Assembly (NCBI GenBank): GCA_051873875.1
Contig: JBJEFI010000122.1
Location: forward strand, 1 to 33,385
Direction: 5' to 3'
Length of the DNA stretch: 33,385 nucleotides
Source of the DNA: JBJEFI01 sp051873875
GTDB taxonomy: Bacteria > Bacillota > Bacilli > Bacillales > Bacillaceae_G
The translations under genes and the position numbers were made by a program. Numbering within the stretch: position 1 is the first letter of the stretch; each line of letters opens with the position of its first letter. The notes below the pieces were generated by a model. The model did no database searches. It saw only the letters and a list, made by a program, of their open reading frames with translations, and was not told the origin of the DNA. Below, one piece after another: positions 24,097 to 31,086 of this stretch.

Positions 24097-24939
24097 ATGA
24101 GAAAAATAACAACAGCACTTGTAGTTTGTAGCATGCTTTTAGTAGGATGTGCAGAAAAAGACAAAAACGTAAGTGATAAAGACAAATCACAGCAACAACA
24201 AAATAAAAATGAAGAAACAAATCAGAGTAAGCTAGAAATGAGTACGTTTCAATCAAATGTAGAAACGTCAATTACAAGCAATGCAATTAAGTTTCGAATA
24301 GCAGTTGTCAATAGTGGGGATAAAGAAGCAACGTTTGGTTTTTTATCAGGGCAACAATTTGATATTTTAGTAAAAGATAAAAATGGGGAAAAAGTATATC
24401 AATATGCAGAGGGGCAAACATTTTCTCAAGAGAAGACAAATGTAGTAGTAGGTCCAAATAAGGCTTATGTTTGGGAAAATGAATGGTTAGTAGATACAAG
24501 CTTATTGAAAGAAGGAAAATATACAGTCGAAAGTTCAATTTCAGTTTCTCAAATTAATGATACAATAGTATCTTCAACAGATGTAAGTAAGTTAAATGCA
24601 GCTTCTGACTTTAATATTGAGCATAAAACAACAACTCCAACTCCAACGAAAAATCCAGTTGTAGAAGGAAAAACAGGAGTATATAAAGTGACAGGTATAG
24701 TTTCTACAGATAAAAATGTATATTATTCTGTAGAAGATGGTCACAATGTTTTAGTAGATGAAACAACTGTTAATTTGAAAAAAGGAACAGGAGACACTCA
24801 TTCTTTTGAGATTAACATTAATATTCCAAAAGAAAATTTACCAACTAATGGAACGCTTACGTTAATATTATATAGTAGAGATGTAGACGGTGCTTATACG
24901 CCATTACAAACAATTACATTAGAGCAATTTACTCAATAA
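24097..24939 (+). CDS. Lipoprotein with BsuPI-like domain
   Basis: A 280-residue lipoprotein: signal peptide with lipobox L-V-G-C18, then a charged Gln/Lys/Asn-rich linker (about residues 20-48). The next ~110 residues match the BsuPI (intracellular proteinase inhibitor-like, PF12690) immunoglobulin-like fold: QFDILVKDKNGEKVYQ and WENEW are typical. A T-P-T-P linker near residue 185 leads to a second domain of unknown type. It should be anchored on the outer face of the membrane. The name of the BsuPI domain does not prove proteinase inhibition. The start follows GGGTGAGG; a strong terminator follows. Confidence 0.85.
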   Translation: MRKITTALVVCSMLLVGCAEKDKNVSDKDKSQQQQNKNEETNQSKLEMSTFQSNVETSITSNAIKFRIAVVNSGDKEATFGFLSGQQFDILVKDKNGEKVYQYAEGQTFSQEKTNVVVGPNKAYVWENEWLVDTSLLKEGKYTVESSISVSQINDTIVSSTDVSKLNAASDFNIEHKTTTPTPTKNPVVEGKTGVYKVTGIVSTDKNVYYSVEDGHNVLVDETTVNLKKGTGDTHSFEININIPKENLPTNGTLTLILYSRDVDGAYTPLQTITLEQFTQ

Positions 24940-24940
24940 T

Positions 24941-24968
24941 AAAAACCCCCTTTGATAAGGGGGTTTTT
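24941..24968 (+). terminator. Strong intrinsic terminator after the lipoprotein
   Basis: AAAAACCCCCTT (24941-24952) and AAGGGGGTTTTT (24957-24968), a perfect 12-bp stem with a TGAT loop. Confidence 0.95.
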
Positions 24969-24992
24969 ATATTGAAACTTTATCTTATAGTT

Positions 24993-25076
24993 GCCTTTCC
25001 TGAGATGTTTTACGTATTTCAAAAAGTATTTATGCACTTTTCGATGATGGTTTCACATCGGTAGGAAGGCTTTTTT
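24993..25076 (+). ncRNA. Candidate structured RNA ending in a terminator-like stem
   Basis: GCCTTTCCT (24993-25001) can pair with AGGAAGGC (25063-25070; one bulge), followed directly by TTTTTT. Inside lies a second hairpin, CGATG (25042-25046) with CATCG (25056-25060). It follows a complete terminator of the lipoprotein gene and precedes no plus-strand gene, so it is not needed by either neighbour. A TATAGT at 24986-24991 could be a -10, without a good -35. No Rfam family was recognised. Confidence 0.35.
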
Positions 25077-25125
25077 ATTGCTATATGAACAAATCTTTTT
25101 TGTTTGTATAACAATTTGGAATGGG

Positions 25126-25266
25126 TTAGTAATGTTGTAACCCTTTGGTTGTTGTTCTTCCTTTTAATGCCTCTGATTGCGCTAATGTTAGATGATAAGG
25201 AAATTTTTCAGCGTGCTTTGTTACTGCATCTGTTGACTGTTGTATAAATCGTTTTGATTTACCCAT
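25126..25266 (-). CDS. 46-residue protein of unknown function
   Basis: An intact small frame starting MGKSKRFIQQSTDAV and ending TTKGLQHY. A textbook minus-strand site, GAGGTGAT, lies 7 bases before the ATG, which supports translation. The product is basic and hydrophilic, without membrane segment or signal peptide. I do not recognise the family; small basic spore-associated proteins of Bacillaceae are one possibility but nothing specific shows this. A short inverted repeat, AGCAATT/AATTGCT, lies just upstream (25281-25299). Confidence 0.65.
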   Translation of the reverse strand: MGKSKRFIQQSTDAVTKHAEKFPYHLTLAQSEALKGRTTTKGLQHY

Positions 25267-25374
25267 CACATATCACCTCATTTAGCAATTAACACAATTG
25301 CTTGTGTCAGTTATTAGCATAGACAAAAACGAAGAGAAGTAGTCATAGTATTTTTTTATTGATGAAGAGCGTAT

Positions 25375-25393
25375 AAATTTTATTCGGAGTACT
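25375..25393. repeat. 19-base repeat, copy 2
   Basis: AAATTTTATTCGGAGTACT, identical to 21431-21449. Upstream bases GTAT are shared too, allowing a one-base gap. It lies 50 bases beyond the stop of the HAD phosphatase gene, in the same relation as copy 1 to yajQ. Confidence 0.6.
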
Positions 25394-25416
25394 TTTTTCC
25401 TAAGCTACGTAATATG

Positions 25417-25438
25417 AAAAAGACCGACTGTGGCTTTT
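25417..25438 (-). terminator. Terminator of the HAD phosphatase gene
   Basis: On the minus strand AAAAGCC pairs with GGTCTTTT (one bulge) and the T run TCTTTTT follows. It begins just past the stop codon at 25443. Confidence 0.6.
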
Positions 25439-25442
25439 CTAG

Positions 25443-26246
25443 TTATAATTCAAAGAAGGATTCAAGGTATGCTGCAACGCCATCTTCTTCATTTGTTGAT
25501 GTAATATCCTTGGCAATTTCCTTCATTTCATTTAATCCATTCCCCATGGCAACGCCATATTGGGCGTATTGAAGCATTTCTTTATCATTATCTTCATCCC
25601 CAAAGGCAATAAGACGAGAAGAGGGAATGTTATAGTGATGACATACTTTTTCAAGACCGGCAGCTTTGTTTAATCCGGTTTGCAAAATTTCGATCACATG
25701 GAAGGGAGATGCCCAACGGCGATGATCGATAATTTCAGCATGAAAATGAGAAAGATGTTTTTGAATTCGTTCAACCTCTTCTTCTTTGGCATCAAGTAAA
25801 AGGCTCGTTGGATTATCTTGTAATGTAGTTAGTGGATCTCCTTTTATAATGCGGGGATTTCCATGGTGAGAAATGAAATCTAATCGTTTATCCTCATAAC
25901 GTAAATAAACATCATCTACTACTTCTGCAAATACATTGTTGATGCCAATTCCATCACATTCTTGGATAATTTGTTTGGCATTATTTAGTTTCATTGGAGA
26001 ATGTAGTGTTGGAAAATCTCCATTCGGATGATGAATGTATGCACCGTTAAAATTAATAATTGGTGTTGTTAATTTTAGTTGCTTATAGTATTGGTGACTA
26101 GCACGATAAGGTCTACCTGTTGCAATGACAACTTCATGGCCTAATGACCTTACTTTATTAATTGCTTTTTGATTGCGTGCTGAAATTGTTTTATCATTTT
26201 TAAGTAACGTACCATCTAAATCAAGTGCAATTAAATATTTTTCCAT
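25443..26246 (-). CDS. Cof-type HAD-IIB family sugar phosphatase
   Basis: A 267-residue HAD hydrolase of the Cof (IIB) subfamily. Motif I is D9-L-D11-G-T with the nucleophile Asp9. Motif II Thr is in VIATGRP, the conserved Lys is in GLNKAAGLEKV, and motif IV is GDEDNDKEML near residue 215. The cap domain lies between about residues 85 and 190. Such enzymes dephosphorylate sugar phosphates or related metabolites. A minus-strand AAGGAGGATG precedes the start. YkrA of B. subtilis is a likely relative. Confidence 0.9.
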   Translation of the reverse strand: MEKYLIALDLDGTLLKNDKTISARNQKAINKVRSLGHEVVIATGRPYRASHQYYKQLKLTTPIINFNGAYIHHPNGDFPTLHSPMKLNNAKQIIQECDGIGINNVFAEVVDDVYLRYEDKRLDFISHHGNPRIIKGDPLTTLQDNPTSLLLDAKEEEVERIQKHLSHFHAEIIDHRRWASPFHVIEILQTGLNKAAGLEKVCHHYNIPSSRLIAFGDEDNDKEMLQYAQYGVAMGNGLNEMKEIAKDITSTNEEDGVAAYLESFFEL

Positions 26247-26387
26247 TTTTCATCCTCCTTTTTATGTAATAAGTATAGTTTATGTCTAATGAAGATAAAC
26301 GTCTATGTCTTTTTTTATAAGTAATTGTAAATTGTCTTCATAAAATAGATAACCTAGGGGAAAGTAAGGGGTGAAGGAGTTGATATA

Positions 26388-26567
26388 ATGGGACAACATC
26401 GACAATTCCGCCCAGGGCAAAAAGCGCCAAATAACGGTACGTATGTAGAAATTGGTGAAACAGGTAGTATGGTAAAAAATCCGAAAAAAGTGGATTTAGA
26501 AGCAGGGGATACATTCCCAGATACAACAAATCATAATCGTGTTTGGACATATAAGCGCAAACCATAA
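26388..26567 (+). CDS. yjzC: YjzC family small protein
   Basis: A 59-residue protein starting MGQHRQFRPGQKAPNNGTYV and ending NHNRVWTYKRKP, which matches B. subtilis YjzC throughout as I recall it. The site GAAGGAG lies 9 bases before ATG 26388. Its function is unknown. Its place before yjzD, yjaU, yjaV and fab is also the B. subtilis order, here with clpB inserted after it. A long terminator hairpin follows. Confidence 0.9.
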   Translation: MGQHRQFRPGQKAPNNGTYVEIGETGSMVKNPKKVDLEAGDTFPDTTNHNRVWTYKRKP

Positions 26568-26581
26568 CCATCCATAACAAG

Positions 26582-26633
26582 AAAGAGATTACTCAAAAGT
26601 TAAAAAATACTGGAGGGTATCTCTTTTCTTTTT
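26582..26633 (+). terminator. Terminator between yjzC and clpB
   Basis: AAAGAGAT (26582-26589) pairs with ATCTCTTT (26619-26626); inner bases ACTC and GAGG extend it. The T-rich tail CTTTTT follows and runs into the clpB promoter. Confidence 0.75.
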
Positions 26634-26645
26634 CCATAAAAAGAG

Positions 26646-26677
26646 TATAATAAAATTAAAGGTCAAAAATGGTCAAA
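26646..26677 (+). promoter_or_regulatory. clpB promoter -10 with perfect CtsR box
   Basis: TATAAT at 26646-26651, without a strong -35. GGTCAAA-AAT-GGTCAAA at 26661-26677 is an exact CtsR heptad direct repeat with the required 3-base spacer, set at the predicted transcription start. Heat induction by loss of CtsR is expected. Confidence 0.9.
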
Positions 26678-26691
26678 GAGGTGAAAAGAAG

Positions 26692-29280
26692 ATGGATTTA
26701 AATCGTATGACAGAAAAAACACAAGCTGCATTAATGGGAGCACAAACAATTGCAACAAAAAATCAAAATCAAGAAGTAGATAGCTTACATTTATTTCTTG
26801 CATTATTAGAGCAACAAGATGGATTGGCAAAACGGATTTTTACAAGAATGGAAGTGGATGTAGAACAGTTAGAACAAGCGGTACAACAACAAATTAATAA
26901 AAAACCTCGTGTAACTGGAGGTGGAGCAGAAGCTGGGAAACTGTATGTGACAGCTGGATTACAACAAAGTTTAGTTAGAGCGGAAGAAGAAGCAAAAAGA
27001 CTAAAGGATGACTATATTTCCATCGAACATGTTTTACTTGCTTTTTTTGACGACAAAGGAATCGAAGCTATTTATAAACAATTTGCGATTACGCGAAACA
27101 AAATGTTAAAAGTATTAGTCGATGTAAGGGGGAATCAACGAGTGACTTCACAAAATCCAGAAGCAACATATGAAGCATTAGAAAAATATGGACGTGATTT
27201 AGTAGCGGCAGTAAAAGAAGGTAAAATTGATCCTGTTATTGGTCGAGATAGTGAAATTCGTCGCGTTATTCGTATTTTATCTCGAAAAACAAAAAACAAC
27301 CCAGTTTTAATTGGGGAACCAGGGGTAGGGAAAACTGCCATTGTAGAAGGGTTGGCACAACGTATTGTTCGTCAGGACGTTCCAGAAGGATTAAAGGATA
27401 AAATTGTCTTTTCTTTAGATATGAGTTCCTTAGTAGCAGGGGCAAAATACCGTGGAGAATTTGAAGAACGATTACAAGCTGTTTTAAATGAAGTGAAAAA
27501 AAGCGAAGGACGGATTTTATTATTCATTGATGAGTTGCATACCATTGTTGGTGCCGGAAAAACTGATGGAGCCATGGATGCTGGTAATATGTTAAAACCA
27601 ATGTTAGCACGTGGTGAGCTTCACTGTATTGGTGCAACAACATTAGATGAATATCGAAAATACATTGAGAAAGACCCTGCTTTAGAACGTCGTTTCCAAC
27701 AAGTATTAGTAGAAGAACCGACCGTAGAAGATACAATTTCTATCTTACGTGGCTTAAAAGAACGATTTGAAATTCACCATGGTGTTAATATTCACGATAG
27801 AGCAATCGTTGCTGCATCTATGTTATCGGATCGTTATATTTCCGATCGTTTCTTACCAGATAAAGCAATTGATTTAATTGATGAAGCATGTGCCATGATT
27901 CGAACTGAAAATGATTCTGTACCTGCTGAATTAGATGAAATCAATCGAAAAATCATGCGTTTAGAAATTGAAGAAACAGCTTTACGCAAAGAAACAGATA
28001 GTGCTAGTGCATTGCGTGTAGAAGCAATTCAAAAAGAATTATCAGAGCTAAAAGATAAACAAACAGTGATGAATGCTCAAGTACAAGAAGAAAAATCAGA
28101 AAATGATAAAATTCGTGAGAAAAAAGAACAATTAGAGCGTTCTCGTCGTGAATTAGAAGATGCACAACAACGAAATGATTATAATAAAGCAGCGGAAATT
28201 CAATATGGACGTATCCCAGCGTTAGAAAAAGAAATAAAACAATTAGAAGAGAAAAAAGTAGAAGAAGGTCGTCTATTACGAGAGGAAGTAACGGAAGAAG
28301 AAATTGCCGATATTATTTCTCGATGGACAGGAATTCCTGTTACAAAGCTTGTTGAAGGAGAACGAGAAAAATTACTTCGTTTACAAAGCATTTTAGCTGA
28401 ACGTGTTGTTGGGCAAAGTGAAGCAGTTGAATTAGTATCAGATGCTGTTTTACGTGCTCGTGCAGGGGTAAAAGATCCGAATCGTCCAATTGGTTCCTTC
28501 ATTTTCTTAGGACCAACAGGGGTAGGGAAAACAGAATTAGCCAAAACGTTAGCACAATCTTTATTTGATAGTGAAGATCAAATGATTCGAATTGACATGA
28601 GTGAGTATATGGAAAAACATGCTGTCTCTCGTTTAGTTGGTGCACCTCCAGGATATGTAGGTTATGAAGAAGGTGGACAATTAACAGAAGCGGTACGTCG
28701 TAAACCATATTCTGTTGTATTACTTGATGAAATTGAAAAAGCACATCCAGAAGTATTCAACATTTTATTACAAATGTTAGATGATGGTCGTGTAACAGAT
28801 TCTCAAGGTCGTACAGTTGACTTTAAAAATACAGTTATCATTATGACATCTAACATTGGTTCTCATTTCTTATTAGATGGAATTAGTGATAGTGGAGAAA
28901 TTAAAGAAGAAGCTCGTGAACAAGTATTAAGTCAATTACGCATGCATTTTAGACCAGAATTCTTAAATCGTGTGGATGACATTGTCTTATTTAAACCATT
29001 AACAACGAATGAAGTAACAGCCATTGTTGATAAAATTGCTGCTCAATTACAACAACGTTTAGAAGAGCGTCAAATTACGTTAACATTAACAAATGAGGCA
29101 AAAGTATTTGTTGCCAACGCTGCTTTTGATCCACATTATGGGGCAAGACCGTTAAAACGTTATATGCAACGTCATATTGAAACAAAACTGGCAAGAGAAT
29201 TAATTGCAGGAACGATTAAAGATGGTCAACAAGTAGTGGTAGATGTTCGTGATGGGGAATTTGTGTTTGAAGTGAAATAA
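26692..29280 (+). CDS. clpB: ATP-dependent chaperone ClpB
   Basis: A hexameric AAA+ disaggregase that works with DnaK/DnaJ/GrpE to rescue aggregated proteins in the cytoplasm. Its 862 residues are the usual length. The N-domain spans ~1-148; AAA-1 has Walker A GEPGVGKT (208-215) and the substrate loop in AGAKYRGEFEERL. The coiled-coil middle domain, which distinguishes ClpB from ClpC, spans ~405-525. AAA-2 has Walker A GPTGVGKT (607-614) and the pore loop GAPPGYVGYEEGG. The promoter carries a CtsR box. The start follows AGAGGTG. B. subtilis lacks clpB, so this points away from the B. subtilis lineage. Confidence 0.97.
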   Translation: MDLNRMTEKTQAALMGAQTIATKNQNQEVDSLHLFLALLEQQDGLAKRIFTRMEVDVEQLEQAVQQQINKKPRVTGGGAEAGKLYVTAGLQQSLVRAEEEAKRLKDDYISIEHVLLAFFDDKGIEAIYKQFAITRNKMLKVLVDVRGNQRVTSQNPEATYEALEKYGRDLVAAVKEGKIDPVIGRDSEIRRVIRILSRKTKNNPVLIGEPGVGKTAIVEGLAQRIVRQDVPEGLKDKIVFSLDMSSLVAGAKYRGEFEERLQAVLNEVKKSEGRILLFIDELHTIVGAGKTDGAMDAGNMLKPMLARGELHCIGATTLDEYRKYIEKDPALERRFQQVLVEEPTVEDTISILRGLKERFEIHHGVNIHDRAIVAASMLSDRYISDRFLPDKAIDLIDEACAMIRTENDSVPAELDEINRKIMRLEIEETALRKETDSASALRVEAIQKELSELKDKQTVMNAQVQEEKSENDKIREKKEQLERSRRELEDAQQRNDYNKAAEIQYGRIPALEKEIKQLEEKKVEEGRLLREEVTEEEIADIISRWTGIPVTKLVEGEREKLLRLQSILAERVVGQSEAVELVSDAVLRARAGVKDPNRPIGSFIFLGPTGVGKTELAKTLAQSLFDSEDQMIRIDMSEYMEKHAVSRLVGAPPGYVGYEEGGQLTEAVRRKPYSVVLLDEIEKAHPEVFNILLQMLDDGRVTDSQGRTVDFKNTVIIMTSNIGSHFLLDGISDSGEIKEEAREQVLSQLRMHFRPEFLNRVDDIVLFKPLTTNEVTAIVDKIAAQLQQRLEERQITLTLTNEAKVFVANAAFDPHYGARPLKRYMQRHIETKLARELIAGTIKDGQQVVVDVRDGEFVFEVK

Positions 29281-29288
29281 AATAGAAG

Positions 29289-29315
29289 AAAGGCTAACGA
29301 AACTCGTTAGCCTTT
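29289..29315. terminator. Bidirectional terminator between clpB and yjzD
   Basis: AAAGGCTAACGA (29289-29300) and TCGTTAGCCTTT (29304-29315), a perfect 12-bp stem with a 3-base loop. It lies between convergent genes; flanking T runs are short. Confidence 0.85.
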
Positions 29316-29329
29316 GTATTATTCATATT

Positions 29330-29518
29330 TTAATGACTTGGACTTTCAAATCCTTCATCTGAGATGCAATTAGCTAAAATAATAACTAAAACCCCAACAG
29401 CTAATCCTAAAATAGATGCAGTTTGGAAGTCATATGCAACTCCTGACATTGCTCCTAAAATATAGTAAGACATGTTGATTAAAAGTAATGACCATACTAA
29501 TGCTAAAACATAACGCAT
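29330..29518 (-). CDS. yjzD: YjzD family small membrane protein (DUF2929)
   Basis: A 62-residue protein with two hydrophobic helices (about residues 4-22 and 33-52), starting MRYVLALVWSLLL. It fits YjzD of B. subtilis in length, layout and chromosomal place. The minus-strand site GAGGTGAT lies 5 bases before the ATG. Function unknown. Confidence 0.85.
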   Translation of the reverse strand: MRYVLALVWSLLLINMSYYILGAMSGVAYDFQTASILGLAVGVLVIILANCISDEGFESPSH

Positions 29519-29678
29519 AATTAATCACCTCGATTTCTGTATGTAGCAATTTTATTTTACCACAATGTCTAAAAAAAGTTCATTTTAAATATTCCGGGAG
29601 AAACAGTCCTTTTCTAGGTAATGTCCTACTCTTTTTTTTAAAGCAATCATATGTTGTAAGGAGGATATTCTAAAATAG

Positions 29679-30419
29679 GTGGTGACGAACGTGTGCATCA
29701 CAAAAAGATACTATCAACTAGCAGATCAATGCTGTGTGACCTATTTGCCAGTAAAGCCAAGTGGATTTGGAATTTTATTATTAGGAGATCGCAATCACTA
29801 CGTTGAAGGAGATACAAGTTTTTGGAATGAACATATTGGTTGGAGTAATCTGTTAGAAGACTTACAAGAAGAAGGTTACACTATTTTTTCTTCTAATTTA
29901 TTTGGTTCTTCTTTTGGAAATGAAGCTGCTTATGACTTAGCGATTTTACAATATACACACCTTATGAAAAATGAAATTTTAAATGAGCAAATACACATCA
30001 TTGCTGAAGGAACAGGTGTGTTAACTGCATTTGAACTGATGAAAAAAAATCGGGATTTAATTCGCTCTGTTGTTTTTATTAGCCCATGCTTAGATTTGTT
30101 TGACTATATTCATCGAGAGCAGAAACGTAAATTTTTTTATAAACGTTTAATGAATGAATTAAAAGCTGCATATGAATTAGCAGAAGAGCAAATTTTGTCA
30201 TTCTCTAAGGTAAAGTCATTTGTTCAAGATGAGACAAATATTCCTGTGAAAATATATGCAGTAACAACTAGCTATGAACGAGAATGTTGCGATCTATACA
30301 AGGAACAAAAAATGCAAAATGCTGGCGAATTAGAAGTCACTTATTTTGTTAAAGAGAGAAAATATCAAATTGCAAAATCCATTTCGCTCTTTTTAAGTCA
30401 ATATGAATCAGAGCTTTGA
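29679..30419 (+). CDS. yjaU: Alpha/beta-hydrolase-like protein, YjaU position, nucleophile Ser absent
   Basis: A 246-residue cytoplasmic protein with alpha/beta-hydrolase layout (GILLLGDRNHY, then IHIIAEGTGVLTAFELM, then SVVFISPCLD). The nucleophile elbow that would read G-x-S-x-G is A109-E-G111-T-G113, so the serine is missing and ester hydrolysis is unlikely. Its place after yjzD matches yjaU of B. subtilis. The start is uncertain: GTG 29679 and GTG 29682 lie 14-17 bases after AAGGAGG (29658-29664), and GTG 29691 has a GGTGGTG in front. The next gene starts almost at once, so they form an operon. Confidence 0.65.
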   Translation: MVTNVCITKRYYQLADQCCVTYLPVKPSGFGILLLGDRNHYVEGDTSFWNEHIGWSNLLEDLQEEGYTIFSSNLFGSSFGNEAAYDLAILQYTHLMKNEILNEQIHIIAEGTGVLTAFELMKKNRDLIRSVVFISPCLDLFDYIHREQKRKFFYKRLMNELKAAYELAEEQILSFSKVKSFVQDETNIPVKIYAVTTSYERECCDLYKEQKMQNAGELEVTYFVKERKYQIAKSISLFLSQYESEL

Positions 30420-30435
30420 AAGGTGGATTGTTAAG

Positions 30436-30990
30436 ATGAGGCGGGTTGTTATTTTTGAAGCATTATCATTCATTGGGTTTCAGCTTGTTGATACATTATT
30501 AAATGAAGGAATAGAGGTAATAGGAATCGACGAAATTGATTCTGAACGAAAAGAAGAAATGTTATTTTCAATAGGAAGAAACAGTAATTTTGAACTAGCA
30601 TCTAGTTACGAACAAGAAAAAAAGACGCAATTATGCATTGGTTGTTTTTATGAACAGATGACAATGTTATCCTCCTTCAAAAAATGTGAACAATTTGGAA
30701 TCCCAATGGTGATGATTTTTTCAAAAGAAAATGTAAAAATGGATATGGTTGGTGAAAAGATATTAATTGAAAATGTATATGGTCCATGGCGGCAAAAGGG
30801 ATTAGCTGGGATAGACAAAGAAACAGCTATTTATGTGGATGATATTATTACGTATATTCTTTCTATTTGTCATGCCGTAATAGAGAAAATGGAAATCAAT
30901 ACGACGTTAAAGCCGAGTATTCCTTTTGATATAGGGAAGAAAAAAGTAGAAGAACATATGCAAAAATTTAATTGGCTCTATCGCGGATAA
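30436..30990 (+). CDS. yjaV: Degenerate NAD-dependent epimerase-like protein, YjaV position
   Basis: A 184-residue protein related to extended short-chain dehydrogenases/epimerases but shortened. At the N-terminus the usual TGGAGFIG reads FEALSFIG, so only the last Gly of the GxxGxxG loop is left; NAD binding is doubtful. The LIENVYGPWRQKG segment fits an epimerase RxxNxYGP-like motif, and IYVDDII fits the C-terminal VHVDDV motif. ATG 30436 is preferred, since AAAGGTGG lies 10 bases before it; an in-frame ATG at 30403 would overlap the previous gene. By position it is yjaV. Function unknown. Confidence 0.65.
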   Translation: MRRVVIFEALSFIGFQLVDTLLNEGIEVIGIDEIDSERKEEMLFSIGRNSNFELASSYEQEKKTQLCIGCFYEQMTMLSSFKKCEQFGIPMVMIFSKENVKMDMVGEKILIENVYGPWRQKGLAGIDKETAIYVDDIITYILSICHAVIEKMEINTTLKPSIPFDIGKKKVEEHMQKFNWLYRG

Positions 30991-31028
30991 GTGCGAAAGT
31001 TTAAGATAGCTATGGACAAAAAATTTTT

Positions 31029-31057
31029 TTTACATTAAAATTAGTATCAGGTACTAA
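31029..31057 (+). promoter_or_regulatory. fabH promoter with FapR operator
   Basis: TTTACA (31029-31034) and TACTAA (31052-31057) are 17 bases apart. TTAGTATCAGGTACTAA (31041-31057), read on the other strand as TTAGTACCTGATACTAA, is the FapR palindrome. It covers the spacer and -10, so FapR would block the promoter until malonyl-CoA releases it. Confidence 0.85.
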
Positions 31058-31086
31058 AAATAAGTGTTAACTAGCGGGGTGAGATT

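Noticed and set aside
30403..30435. Start of the YjaV-like protein at 30403
   Set aside because: It would overlap the preceding gene by 17 bases, while AAAGGTGG is well placed for ATG 30436 and the family N-terminus begins there.
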